A stretch of DNA of 64,000 nt from Lapidilactobacillus concavus DSM 17758. GTDB taxonomy: Bacteria; Bacillota; Bacilli; Lactobacillales; Lactobacillaceae. The stretch covers positions 84,456 to 148,455 of the forward strand of contig NZ_AZFX01000003.1 of the NCBI RefSeq assembly GCF_001435835.1, in the 5' to 3' direction. Under the pieces are notes generated by a model. It was not told the origin of the DNA, ran no database searches, and saw nothing but the letters and a program-made list of their open reading frames with translations. How positions within the stretch are numbered: position 1 is the stretch's first letter; each line of letters opens with the position of its first letter. This document shows, in pieces, positions 1 through 8,715 of the stretch. A program made the translations under genes and the position numbers.

Positions 1-585
1 ATCTGCAGATTGATCAGACTCAGGTGATGTGGCATCCTGGTCAGTGACTTGCGCTGGAATCGCTCGACGGGTTTCGGCAGCCGTACTTTCGCTCGAAGTA
101 ACGTCGCTCATCGATGAGTCCTCTGTGAAAGTTGAAGCCAATTTTTGAGCTTGATCATCCGGTGTGGTGACCTCAGACTCAATATCAGTTTTAGTTTTGG
201 CTGAGAGGGTTGAACGTGATGCTTGATCCGCTACTGAGGTTGACTCGAGCGTGTCTGTTTGATCAGTTTCAGCTACCGAGTTAGTGTCATCATTTGCATG
301 ATTCTCAGATTCTTGGATTGGCGTTGCTTGCTTCTGAACGACTTCTTCTGAGAGAACCGCAGCATGCTCCGATTCGTCTGTTTGCACTGATTGCGATTGT
401 GGTTCGATGTCTGGCGTTTCCGACGTGTTTCGTGAGTCATTCTCGCTGGGTGCTGTCACTGCCGATGATTCGGCAACTTCATCCTGGTCTTTTTTTGTTT
501 GGTTAGCAGTTTCTTCTGCTGCCTGTTCTTCCGGTGTCTTTGGTTTGACACCGAAGGCTTTTTTCACTCGATCAAAAAATCCCAT
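1..585 (-). CDS. ftsY: Signal recognition particle receptor FtsY, amino-terminal part (cut by window edge)
   Basis: FtsY is the membrane-associated GTPase that receives SRP-ribosome complexes and passes them to SecYEG. Only the first 195 codons are inside the window, and the frame is open to position 1. The start MGFFDRVKKAFGVK is typical of the basic amphipathic beginning of FtsY. What follows is a long low-complexity region rich in Glu, Asp, Ser, Thr and Gln, matching the poorly conserved acidic A domain; the NG GTPase domain lies beyond the left edge. AAGGAGG sits 7 nt before the ATG. It follows smc by 65 bp, and rnc-smc-ftsY is the usual Firmicute order. The call rests on the N-terminus and the context, because no GTPase motif is visible. 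Confidence 0.85.
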   Translation of the reverse strand, partial: MGFFDRVKKAFGVKPKTPEEQAAEETANQTKKDQDEVAESSAVTAPSENDSRNTSETPDIEPQSQSVQTDESEHAAVLSEEVVQKQATPIQESENHANDDTNSVAETDQTDTLESTSVADQASRSTLSAKTKTDIESEVTTPDDQAQKLASTFTEDSSMSDVTSSESTAAETRRAIPAQVTDQDATSPESDQSAD

Positions 586-650
586 CGATAGACCTCCTTG
601 TATGTTTAATCATGCTCGATCTAGCTGGCTATTGGATCATCTGATGACGA

Positions 651-3600
651 TTATTGACCGGAGACGAGTTTCTCTTGATCAACATCGGTCAACGAGACGC
701 TGATCATCTTAGAGACACCAGATTCCTGCATCGTCACACCATAAAGCCGATCAACTTGCATCATTGTCCCCTTACGGTGCGTGATCACGATGAATTGCGT
801 CTGGTCTTCATAATGCCGTAAATAATTAGCAAAACGGTCAACATTCGCATCATCCAATGAAGCTTCAACTTCGTCCAAAATACTAAATGGTGCCGGTTTT
901 ACCTTCAAAATCGCGAACAGCAACGTGATTGCGGTCAATGCCCGTTCCCCACCAGAGAGCAAACTTAAGCTCTGTAATTTCTTACCAGGCGGCTGTGCGT
1001 TGATCTCAATGCCAGTTGTCAACCAGTTATCAGGATCGGTAAGTTCAAGCTTAGCCTGACCACCACCAAACATCTTCGGAAAAATCTGAGTGAACGCTTG
1101 ATCGACCGCTTTGAATGTGGTCGCAAAACGTTGGGAAACTTCCTGATCCATTTTTGACATTGTCTTCAATAATTCGGTGCGTGCAGTAATGAGATCATCT
1201 TGCTGTTTTGACAAAAATTCGTAGCGCTCATTCACTTCATCAAATTCCGCAATTGCATCTAAGTTAACAGAACCAATATCACGCAACGCCATCCGCACTA
1301 ATTTCAAAGCGGATTGCAACGACTCCAGCGACGGATGGTCTGTCGGTAAATTCTGATAGGCGGCTTCAAAAGTCAGTTGATAATCTTCTCGTAGGGCCGT
1401 TAAACGTGACGCCATTTCTGACTTCAACGAGTTCAACGCGACGGCAACTTGCTCTTGTTCCTTGGCGGTTTGCTTCTGCAATTGATACTGTCGCTGAGTC
1501 TGAGGCTCAAGTTCCTCAATTTTTTGACTTAAGGCCTGTCGTTTCTCCTTCAGTGTTGCCATGGTTGCCGTTAATTCGGCCAACTGTGTACTCAACCTTT
1601 CGAGCTGTGCAGTCACTTGGTGCTCGTCCAATTGGGTAGATTGTTGATCTGCTTCCAATTTTTTTAGCGTGGTCTGGAGATTTGCTTGTTGCGCCTGTAA
1701 TGTTTCCAGTTCACGTTGTTGACGTTTTTTCTGATCCATTGCATTCGTCAATGAAGCTTGTGCAACCGCCACTTTGGTCTTGAGCTCACTAACTTGACCA
1801 GTCAGAAGATCCCGTTGTGTCGTGAAATGGGTGAGACGCTCTTGAAGTGCTGCGATGGAAGCCTTCTGTTGATCAATGTGCTTACTCAAAGACTGCTGCT
1901 CTTGTGTTTTCTGTTGAAGCTGCTTTTGCAGATCGGCGACTTCAGACTGATGACGTGTTTGCTCGAGTTGCTCGGCTTGAAGCTGACGTTCCAAGCGTTG
2001 CAAATTTTGCGTCTGAGCCGCAACATCTTGTTTCGCTTGATTGGCGTTATCTGCAGCCGCTTGAACAGTTTTCTCGAGCTGAACACGTTGTGAGCTGAGT
2101 TGTTTCGTGGCCTCTTTGCCCTCAGTAATTGCGGCTTGCATTGTGTTTAAACTGACTTGTTGTTTTTTGATGGTCACTTGTAACTGAGTCAACTCTTGTT
2201 GACGACTGAGTAAGCTTTGATGTTGTTGCTTTGTTTTCCCACCAGTCATCGCGCCACCTGGTGTCAAAATATCGCCGTCGAGTGTCACAATTCGGGTTTG
2301 ATAATGGATTTGTTTTGCAAGCTGTGTCGCCTGTGGCAATTGATCCATGATCAAAATGTTGCCTAATAAATGATCGATGACATTCTTGACCCGGGGTTCA
2401 AATTCGATTAGTTCTGAGGCGACCCCAACAAAACCAGGGGCTTGCTGGGCAGTCTGTAAAACTTGCCGATCTAAATGATACGGTCGAATCGTTGTTAATG
2501 GCAAGAAAGTTGCCCGACCTAAGCGCTTGGTTTTTAAATAATTAATGGCTTGTTCCGCACTCTGTGTGTCTTCGCTGACGATCTGTTGCAACTGTGAACC
2601 AAGAACTTGTTCAATCGCAAATTGCAATTTAGCTGGCACTTTCAATAGGTCTGCCACTGCACCAATCAAGCCCGGCAATGCTGGTTTCGCATTCAAGACT
2701 GCTCTAACGCCTTGGTAAAAGCCACTATGATCTTCAGTCAACTCTTTCAAACTTTGATAGCGCGCTTTTTGTTGTTGAAAACGTTCGAGCTCTTGGTACC
2801 AAGCTTGCTCTTGATCGGTAATTTTTTGTCGCCATTCAGCCGCCTGTTGATCATTCGCATGCAATTGATTCTGTTGAACTTGTAACTCGTCAGCACGTTG
2901 ATGGGCGATCGACTGAAGCTCGTGCACCTTCGTCTGAATCGCTTGCTGTTGCATTTGCAGCTTCGTCAGCTGTTCCTCAGCTTGGCCTTGTTGCGCCATC
3001 AATTTATTGAGGTTTTCTTGCCCAAAAACGAGTTCATTACGCACCGTCGCTTGTCGTTGTAATTGCTCAATATAATCAGCTCTTAAATCATTGACTTGCT
3101 TGGCAAGATCTTCCGGATTTTCACCCTGTTGTGCTTCTAAGTTTGCCAATTGTTTAGCTAATTGCTGATTCTCCGCCTGAATTTGTGCTAATTTAGCCTC
3201 AGTCGCCGCCAAAACTTCTTGTTGTTGACCAATCGCAGTTTCATTCTCGGTTAATTGCTGTGTTAAGGCAGATTCGTTAGCTTGATGGTATGATTTACGT
3301 TCTTTGGAAAGCGAGATCTGACCATTTAATGTTTCTTGCTCGCGAGTGAGTTTCACCAAATCATTCTGACGTTGCTCGATGGTTTGATCGATTTGATCAG
3401 ATTCGCGTCGTGTAGACTTAAGTTGCTCACTGACCTCGGCAGTTTGCTGGTCAATTCGTTCTGAGATCTCATGGAGCTCATTTTGATGTTCAACGTGCTG
3501 ATCATGCTGTTGTTGCAGATCGGCCAATTCTAAGGCTAAAATTTGTTGATTCAAGCCATCATATTTTGCTTTTTGTTGCTGATAGTCTCTTGCTAAGCTA

Positions 3601-4226
3601 GCTTGTTTGCGTAATGGCTCCACACGCCCGCCAAGTTCAGAAACAATATCCGCGATTCGATTCAAATTATCATTCGTCACCGCAAGTTCAGCTTCAGCCT
3701 GCTTTTTCTGTTGCTTGAATTTAAAAACACCCGCAGCTTCTTCGATGATTGTTCGGCGATCTTCGGGTTTGCTGTTGAAGACTTGTTCAACTCGTCCCTG
3801 AGAAATAATCGCGAAAGCTTCTTTGCCAAGACCCGAGTCCAAGAAAAGATTGCTAATGTCGCGCAAACGGCAATTATGATGATTCAGCAAGAAATCACTG
3901 GTGCCATCACGAAATAATCGTCTGGAAATCTCAACGACATCCTGCGCTGTTTTCAACGCATGATCATGATTGTCGAAAACCAGTTTGACCTCGGCACGAT
4001 TCAACGCAGGGCGCAATGCACTCCCGGCAAAAATAATGTCAGGCATGTGACTGCCGCGTAAACTTTTCGCCGATTGCTCCCCCATCACCCAGCGGATTGC
4101 TTCAGTGATGTTACTCTTACCACTGCCATTTGGACCGACAATACCCGTGATTCCGGTTGTGAATTCAATCGTCGTCTTATCTGCAAATGATTTAAATCCG
4201 TTGATCGTCAGTGATTTTAACGGCAT
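651..4226 (-). CDS. smc: Chromosome partition protein SMC
   Basis: SMC is the ATPase core of the bacterial condensin that, with ScpA and ScpB, organises and segregates the chromosome. The 1191 residues have the full family layout. The Walker A motif GPNGSGKSN is at residues 31-39, followed by a long Gln/Glu-rich coiled coil, a hinge near residues 510-680 (with GGAMTGG after it), a second coiled coil, the signature LSGGERALT and the Walker B FSILDEVEASLDD near the C-terminus. The start lies 8 nt after the rnc stop, so the two genes are co-transcribed. The length is normal and no frameshift is seen. Confidence 0.97.
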   Translation of the reverse strand: MPLKSLTINGFKSFADKTTIEFTTGITGIVGPNGSGKSNITEAIRWVMGEQSAKSLRGSHMPDIIFAGSALRPALNRAEVKLVFDNHDHALKTAQDVVEISRRLFRDGTSDFLLNHHNCRLRDISNLFLDSGLGKEAFAIISQGRVEQVFNSKPEDRRTIIEEAAGVFKFKQQKKQAEAELAVTNDNLNRIADIVSELGGRVEPLRKQASLARDYQQQKAKYDGLNQQILALELADLQQQHDQHVEHQNELHEISERIDQQTAEVSEQLKSTRRESDQIDQTIEQRQNDLVKLTREQETLNGQISLSKERKSYHQANESALTQQLTENETAIGQQQEVLAATEAKLAQIQAENQQLAKQLANLEAQQGENPEDLAKQVNDLRADYIEQLQRQATVRNELVFGQENLNKLMAQQGQAEEQLTKLQMQQQAIQTKVHELQSIAHQRADELQVQQNQLHANDQQAAEWRQKITDQEQAWYQELERFQQQKARYQSLKELTEDHSGFYQGVRAVLNAKPALPGLIGAVADLLKVPAKLQFAIEQVLGSQLQQIVSEDTQSAEQAINYLKTKRLGRATFLPLTTIRPYHLDRQVLQTAQQAPGFVGVASELIEFEPRVKNVIDHLLGNILIMDQLPQATQLAKQIHYQTRIVTLDGDILTPGGAMTGGKTKQQHQSLLSRQQELTQLQVTIKKQQVSLNTMQAAITEGKEATKQLSSQRVQLEKTVQAAADNANQAKQDVAAQTQNLQRLERQLQAEQLEQTRHQSEVADLQKQLQQKTQEQQSLSKHIDQQKASIAALQERLTHFTTQRDLLTGQVSELKTKVAVAQASLTNAMDQKKRQQRELETLQAQQANLQTTLKKLEADQQSTQLDEHQVTAQLERLSTQLAELTATMATLKEKRQALSQKIEELEPQTQRQYQLQKQTAKEQEQVAVALNSLKSEMASRLTALREDYQLTFEAAYQNLPTDHPSLESLQSALKLVRMALRDIGSVNLDAIAEFDEVNERYEFLSKQQDDLITARTELLKTMSKMDQEVSQRFATTFKAVDQAFTQIFPKMFGGGQAKLELTDPDNWLTTGIEINAQPPGKKLQSLSLLSGGERALTAITLLFAILKVKPAPFSILDEVEASLDDANVDRFANYLRHYEDQTQFIVITHRKGTMMQVDRLYGVTMQESGVSKMISVSLTDVDQEKLVSGQ

Positions 4227-4234
4227 TGATTTTC

Positions 4235-4951
4235 CTACCCATTCTCATGTTCTTGTAAACTCTTCAACGCTTTTTCAGCTGCATTCTTCTCCGCAGCCTT
4301 CTTATTGCGTCCAATTCCTTGCGAAAGTGGCTCATCATCGACCCGTAACTCAACCAAGAAGTCACGCTCACTGGAGGTGCCATCTGACTTCAGAACCACA
4401 TATTCGATCTTCCGTTCACCATTACGTTGTAAATATTCCTGCAATCTGGTTTTATGATCCGTATCATAGGAATATTGACCAGCATCGATTTTTGGAAACA
4501 AAACCTTCTGCAAAAATGAAACAACAGCCGGCATTCCTTGATCTAAGTAGAGTGCACCGTTGAAGGCTTCAAAAATATCTTCAAGCAAACCGGCTCGTGA
4601 ACGCGCCCCCATTTTTTCTTCTCCAACACCCAAACGAATGTAAGGTTGGAATCCTGAATCGATCGATAATTGACAAAAGCTTGAGGACTTCACGATTGCT
4701 GCCCGTAAACGAGTCAACTTACCCTCTGGAAGATGCTTGTAATTCTCAAATAAATAGTCAGAAACAGCTAACTCTAAAACGGCATCACCGAGAAATTCTA
4801 GCCGTTCATAGTTCCCGTAGCCCAGTTCCTTGTTCTCATTGGCAAATGAGGCGTGTGTGAATGCGGCATCTAACAAAGCGAGGTTCTTAAACTCAACGCC
4901 ATATTTTGCGCGTAAGTCACTCACAAATTCTGCTGCTACCAAGTTGGTCAT
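4235..4951 (-). CDS. rnc: Ribonuclease III
   Basis: RNase III cuts double-stranded RNA during rRNA processing and mRNA turnover. The 238-residue protein has the catalytic signature ERLEFLGDAVLEL at about residues 49-61, with the acidic metal ligands in it and in the later EDIFEAFNGALYLD stretch. A C-terminal double-stranded RNA binding domain, about residues 160-230, ends in a GRNKKAAEKNAAEKAL helix. It is the first gene of the rnc-smc-ftsY unit. A promoter lies about 130 bp upstream, and AGGAGATGACCAAC precedes or covers the start. Confidence 0.97.
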   Translation of the reverse strand: MTNLVAAEFVSDLRAKYGVEFKNLALLDAAFTHASFANENKELGYGNYERLEFLGDAVLELAVSDYLFENYKHLPEGKLTRLRAAIVKSSSFCQLSIDSGFQPYIRLGVGEEKMGARSRAGLLEDIFEAFNGALYLDQGMPAVVSFLQKVLFPKIDAGQYSYDTDHKTRLQEYLQRNGERKIEYVVLKSDGTSSERDFLVELRVDDEPLSQGIGRNKKAAEKNAAEKALKSLQEHENG

Positions 4952-5077
4952 CTCCTAAATTAAGCTATCGAACGCAATTGAAAGCCATGGCTAAATTTAT
5001 TAATATCTCGAACTAATCACTTAGACATCGAGTTCAATCACATTGATGCAGTTTAAATGCAAAATACTACAAATAAC

Positions 5078-5107
5078 ATTATACCGCAAAAACAGGCCAG
5101 TTAACAA
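5078..5107 (-). promoter_or_regulatory. Predicted sigma-A promoter of rnc-smc-ftsY
   Basis: On the minus strand TTGTTA (5102-5107) and TATAAT (5078-5083) are separated by 18 bp. The -10 is a perfect consensus. The hexamers lie in the 329-bp gap between acpP and rnc, which otherwise holds only the acpP terminator hairpin. Confidence 0.6.
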
Positions 5108-5172
5108 ACTTCCCTGAGCCAGTTTGGCAAATTCTCATGGCTAAAAATCGAGCAATTTTCATTTACCAAAAC

Positions 5173-5255
5173 AAAAAGCGCACTTGCTTGAACGAACTCA
5201 GCGAGAAGTTGAAATGAAACCCTAACGTCTCTAGAAATTCGACAAGCCAGTGCGC
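5173..5255 (-). terminator. Long interrupted terminator hairpin after acpP
   Basis: Two 13-nt arms, 5178-5190 and 5243-5255, pair with a single mismatch and are followed on the minus strand by TTTTTGTTTT. The 52-nt interval can fold further: CGAA/TTCG, then GAGA plus GTT against AAC plus TCTC around one mismatch. The result is one long interrupted hairpin rather than the usual short stem. It ends the recG-plsX-acpP unit. Confidence 0.75.
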
Positions 5256-5280
5256 GATTTGATTCTTGCAATGATTATTA

Positions 5281-5526
5281 TTATTTATCCTGATGAGCGT
5301 TGATATAGTCAACTGCATCGCCCACTGTGACGATTTTTTCAGCATCATCATCCGGAATTTCATCATCGAATGTATCTTCTAATTCCAGGACAAATTCAAC
5401 TAAATCAATTGAATCCGCCGAAAGATCATTCTTAATATTCGTTTCGCGTGTGATCGTACTTTGTTCAACGTCGAAACGATCGGCAATCAAGCCAGCAATT
5501 TTCTCAAATACTTCTGTTTCTGTCAT
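5281..5526 (-). CDS. acpP: Acyl carrier protein
   Basis: ACP carries growing acyl chains on a 4'-phosphopantetheine arm in fatty acid synthesis and feeds PlsX. The 81-residue acidic protein contains the attachment motif DSIDL, with the modified serine at residue 39. The start at MTETEVFEKIAG was chosen because AGGAGGAAAAT stands directly before it; a longer in-frame reading begins nine codons upstream without a suitable site. It follows plsX, the usual partner, by 57 bp, and a strong terminator follows. Confidence 0.95.
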   Translation of the reverse strand: MTETEVFEKIAGLIADRFDVEQSTITRETNIKNDLSADSIDLVEFVLELEDTFDDEIPDDDAEKIVTVGDAVDYINAHQDK

Positions 5527-5583
5527 ATTTTCCTCCTGAAATCGGCCAAGCAATCAACAATCATCAGCTCTGTGCCCGTTCAT

Positions 5584-6585
5584 TTACTTGATGTCATGCG
5601 TCTTCAAATAATCAATCACTTGTGGAATCGTCTGTTTAGCTAACATCTCACGAATCTGAACAATTGTCGAGATAACCGCGTCTTCGTCCGAACCACCGTG
5701 TGTCTTGATGACTGGTGCATTAACGCCTAATAACACGGCGCCACCATTATCTGAAGTACTGAAACGGCCCTTGATTTCCCCTAAAGCAGGTTTAATCATG
5801 GCAGCACCTAGTTTAACACTAAAACCACCACTTAATAAAGTACTTTTGATTAGGTTTAATAATAGGCTGGCCATTCCTTCAGTTGCTTTCAAGACGGCAT
5901 TCCCAGTAAAACCATCTGATACGATGACATCAGCCTGATCTTGCAGTAAGTTACCCGCTTCAATGTTGCCGATAAAATTCAAAGCTGGGTTATTTTGAAG
6001 TCGTTGATAAACTTCCTGGTGTAACGGGTCGCCTTTATCAAACTCGGTGCCGTTGTTCAAAAGTGCGACGCGTGGAGACGCGATTTGGCGAATATCACGC
6101 GCGTAAATCGATCCCATAATTGCCCACTGTTCAAGATAGCTTGCTTTACTCTCTGCGTTGGCGCCGCAGTCGAGCAAATTCACAACGCGCCCTGCGTTAA
6201 CCGTCGGTAAAGTTGGCATCAACGCGGGACGTTCAATCCCCTTGATCCGGCCGATTACGAAGATACCCGTCGCCAATAATGCGCCGGTATTCCCCAAGGA
6301 AAAAAGTGCCTCGGCTTGCCCTGCTTTAACTGCTTGAGCAGCCATCACCATTGAAGAATCTTTCTTTTGACGCACGGCTTTGACTGGTTCATCTTCGTTA
6401 GTAATGACGCTATTCGCTTGGATAAATTCGATTCGAGTTTCGTCTGTCAGATAAGGTGCCACTTTTTCGCGATCACCAAACATCATAAATTCAAGATCAG
6501 GCCATTGATCGCGTGCCTTCATAACACCCTCGACCACAACTTTGGGGGCATGATCGCCACCCATGGCATCTACTGCAATCTTCAT
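5584..6585 (-). CDS. plsX: Phosphate acyltransferase PlsX
   Basis: PlsX converts acyl-ACP and phosphate to acyl-phosphate, the donor used by PlsY to start phospholipid synthesis. The 333-residue protein begins MKIAVDAMGGDHAPK, the near-invariant PlsX start, and contains LLDCGANAE and SDGFTGNAVLK. AGGAGATTACAAAT precedes the ATG. It lies 12 nt after recG and 57 nt before acpP, an arrangement common in Lactobacillales. In this genome acyl-phosphate can probably also be made by the fatty-acid kinase encoded just upstream. Confidence 0.97.
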   Translation of the reverse strand: MKIAVDAMGGDHAPKVVVEGVMKARDQWPDLEFMMFGDREKVAPYLTDETRIEFIQANSVITNEDEPVKAVRQKKDSSMVMAAQAVKAGQAEALFSLGNTGALLATGIFVIGRIKGIERPALMPTLPTVNAGRVVNLLDCGANAESKASYLEQWAIMGSIYARDIRQIASPRVALLNNGTEFDKGDPLHQEVYQRLQNNPALNFIGNIEAGNLLQDQADVIVSDGFTGNAVLKATEGMASLLLNLIKSTLLSGGFSVKLGAAMIKPALGEIKGRFSTSDNGGAVLLGVNAPVIKTHGGSDEDAVISTIVQIREMLAKQTIPQVIDYLKTHDIK

Positions 6586-6597
6586 ATTTGTAATCTC

Positions 6598-8628
6598 CTA
6601 ATCAAAATTTTCTGAATCTTGTAACGTTGCTAAATATCGTTTCAGCGGTAAGTTTTCGGGGGCTGCCAACTGTGGGTCAACGCGAAACAAGTCAAGCGCA
6701 ACTTGATGAGCAGTGACCAAACTATTGTTGTCACTGACAGGATCACCAATCTTGAAGTCTGGCAAACCAGACTGCTTATCTCCAAAAATATCACCTTGTC
6801 CGCGTAATTTCAAGTCGGCATCCGCGAGCTTAAACCCATCGTTCGTCTGAGTCATGATTTCCATTCGCTTAACGGCAACTTCATTTTGTGGATCGGCAAT
6901 CAGGAAACAATAAGCTTGACGATCACCCCGTCCGACGCGGCCACGTAGTTGATGTAGCGTAGCAAGTCCGAACCGATCCGCATTGTAGATCAACATGATA
7001 TTCGCATTCGGCACATCTACACCGACTTCCACGACTGTCGTTGCGACCAAAACTTGAATTTCATTCCGATTGAATGCCGCCATCGTCGCCGCTTTTTCAT
7101 CTGATGTCATCTGACCATGCAATAAGGCAACATGATAATTAGGCTCAAAATAACCAGCGAGTTGTTCATAGAGATCTTCGACATTTTTTAAGCTCATCTG
7201 ATCTGATTCGCTGATCATGGGAGCAACCACAAATGCCTGATCACCGTGACTAAGCTGATCTCGAGTCAAGGCGAGAGCCTTATCTGCTTGATTGATCTTC
7301 AACCAACTCGTCTCAATTGGACGCCTGCCCGCAGGTAACTCGTCGATGGTTGAAATCGCCATTTCACCATAAGTTGTGATGGCAAGCGTTCTCGGAATCG
7401 GCGTGGCCGTCATCGCCAGTAAATCGGGATTAAGCCCCTTTTCACGCAGGGCTCGACGTTGATTAACGCCAAATCGATGTTGCTCATCGATGACGATAAA
7501 GCCCAACTTGGCAAAATTGATGGCATCTTGAATGAGTGCGTGGGTACCAATCACAATGTTCGCACGACCGCCCTCAATCTCCGACAGAGCTTCTCGGCGT
7601 GCTGCACCCGTCATCGAGCCGGTCAATAGTGTGACTCGAACCTGCATCACCGTAAATAATTTAGTCAATTTTTTGGCGTGTTGCTCGGCCAGGATTTCTG
7701 TTGGCACCATCAAGGCAGCTTGGTAACCTGCTGTCACAGCCGCAAACATTGCAATTGCAGCAACGATTGTTTTTCCCGAACCCACATCACCTTGCAGGAG
7801 ACGATTCATATGTTGTGGTGACTTCAGATCCGCACAAATCTCATTGACGACGCGTTTCTGAGCCGTGGTTAAGGCGAACGGCAAAGTCAAGATAAATGAC
7901 TTTAGTGCGGACAGATCATAACTCAGCTGCAAGCCATCCCCGGCCTGCGTATTATCCTGCCGCAGTCGCTGGATCTTTGCCTCGAATAAGAAGAACTCAC
8001 GAAAAATTGCGGTTCGTCTTGCCGCATCGCTCTCTTGAATTGTCTTGGGAAAATGCATCTGTTGCACCAAATCATGATCAGTCAAGAGACGATAATGATT
8101 TCGAATTGGTGCCGGAATCACTTCTTGTAGCTGATCTCCTGTCGTCTCGAAGGCGGTATGAATCAGTTCGATCAACTTTTTTTGACGAATCTGTTTGTTC
8201 ACTGAATAAATCGGGTCTAAGTCATTGGCAGTATTTTGCATGAGCACCTTCATACCCACGACGTTCTTTCGTGCGTGGTCCCACTTCCCATAAACGGCAA
8301 TTTCTTCATCTTGAACAAACTTGTCCTTCAACCAAGGTTGATTAAAGAACGTGACGATGACGACGGTTTGTTCAATCAGCAAGCGCACATTCAGCCGCAC
8401 TTTATGTGGGCCGAAGTAACTAACGACCGGCGGACTAATCACGGTACCCTTAAACATTGCCTTCTCTTGGTCGGCCAGCGTTGCAAGTGGCCGCACCTGC
8501 AAGTCATCATAGCGAAAGGGAAAGTAGAACAGTAAATCCCGAATTGAAAAGATGCCGAGCGCATTTAATCCGGTTGCGGTTTTGGGCCCGACGCCAGCAA
8601 GCGTTCCAACCGAATCATTCAGCTGCAT
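6598..8628 (-). CDS. recG: ATP-dependent DNA helicase RecG
   Basis: RecG is a double-stranded DNA translocase that remodels stalled forks and branched recombination intermediates. The 676-residue protein shows an N-terminal helix-hairpin-helix-like stretch (GTLAGVGPKTA), a wedge OB-fold at about residues 50-150, Walker A GDVGSGKT at 280-287, DEQH at 381-384 and the C-terminal helicase motif RGRVGRGD. The start has GGAGGTGAGTCT before it. Only about 12 nt separate the start codon from the T-tract of the preceding terminator, so no promoter fits between them; expression may depend on read-through. Confidence 0.97.
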   Translation of the reverse strand: MQLNDSVGTLAGVGPKTATGLNALGIFSIRDLLFYFPFRYDDLQVRPLATLADQEKAMFKGTVISPPVVSYFGPHKVRLNVRLLIEQTVVIVTFFNQPWLKDKFVQDEEIAVYGKWDHARKNVVGMKVLMQNTANDLDPIYSVNKQIRQKKLIELIHTAFETTGDQLQEVIPAPIRNHYRLLTDHDLVQQMHFPKTIQESDAARRTAIFREFFLFEAKIQRLRQDNTQAGDGLQLSYDLSALKSFILTLPFALTTAQKRVVNEICADLKSPQHMNRLLQGDVGSGKTIVAAIAMFAAVTAGYQAALMVPTEILAEQHAKKLTKLFTVMQVRVTLLTGSMTGAARREALSEIEGGRANIVIGTHALIQDAINFAKLGFIVIDEQHRFGVNQRRALREKGLNPDLLAMTATPIPRTLAITTYGEMAISTIDELPAGRRPIETSWLKINQADKALALTRDQLSHGDQAFVVAPMISESDQMSLKNVEDLYEQLAGYFEPNYHVALLHGQMTSDEKAATMAAFNRNEIQVLVATTVVEVGVDVPNANIMLIYNADRFGLATLHQLRGRVGRGDRQAYCFLIADPQNEVAVKRMEIMTQTNDGFKLADADLKLRGQGDIFGDKQSGLPDFKIGDPVSDNNSLVTAHQVALDLFRVDPQLAAPENLPLKRYLATLQDSENFD

Positions 8629-8640
8629 AGACTCACCTCC

Positions 8641-8691
8641 AAAAAAACAGGGCAGAACAGCATTTAACTCATGTTTGCTGTCCCTACCCTG
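8641..8691 (-). terminator. Terminator after fakA, abutting the recG ribosome binding site
   Basis: On the minus strand CAGGG, then ACAGCA, pair with TGCTGT and CCCTG around small internal loops, followed by TTTTTTT. The T-tract runs straight into the GGAGGTGAG of recG. Confidence 0.8.
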
Positions 8692-8715
8692 ATCATAGTT
8701 GCATCACTTAATCAC

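Noticed and set aside
4105..4563. A 152-codon plus-strand reading frame across the smc-rnc junction
   Set aside because: It is antisense to two certain genes, has no ribosome binding site and no protein-like composition.
5163..5366. A 67-codon minus-strand frame after acpP
   Set aside because: It overlaps the end of acpP and the terminator hairpin, and no start signal supports it.
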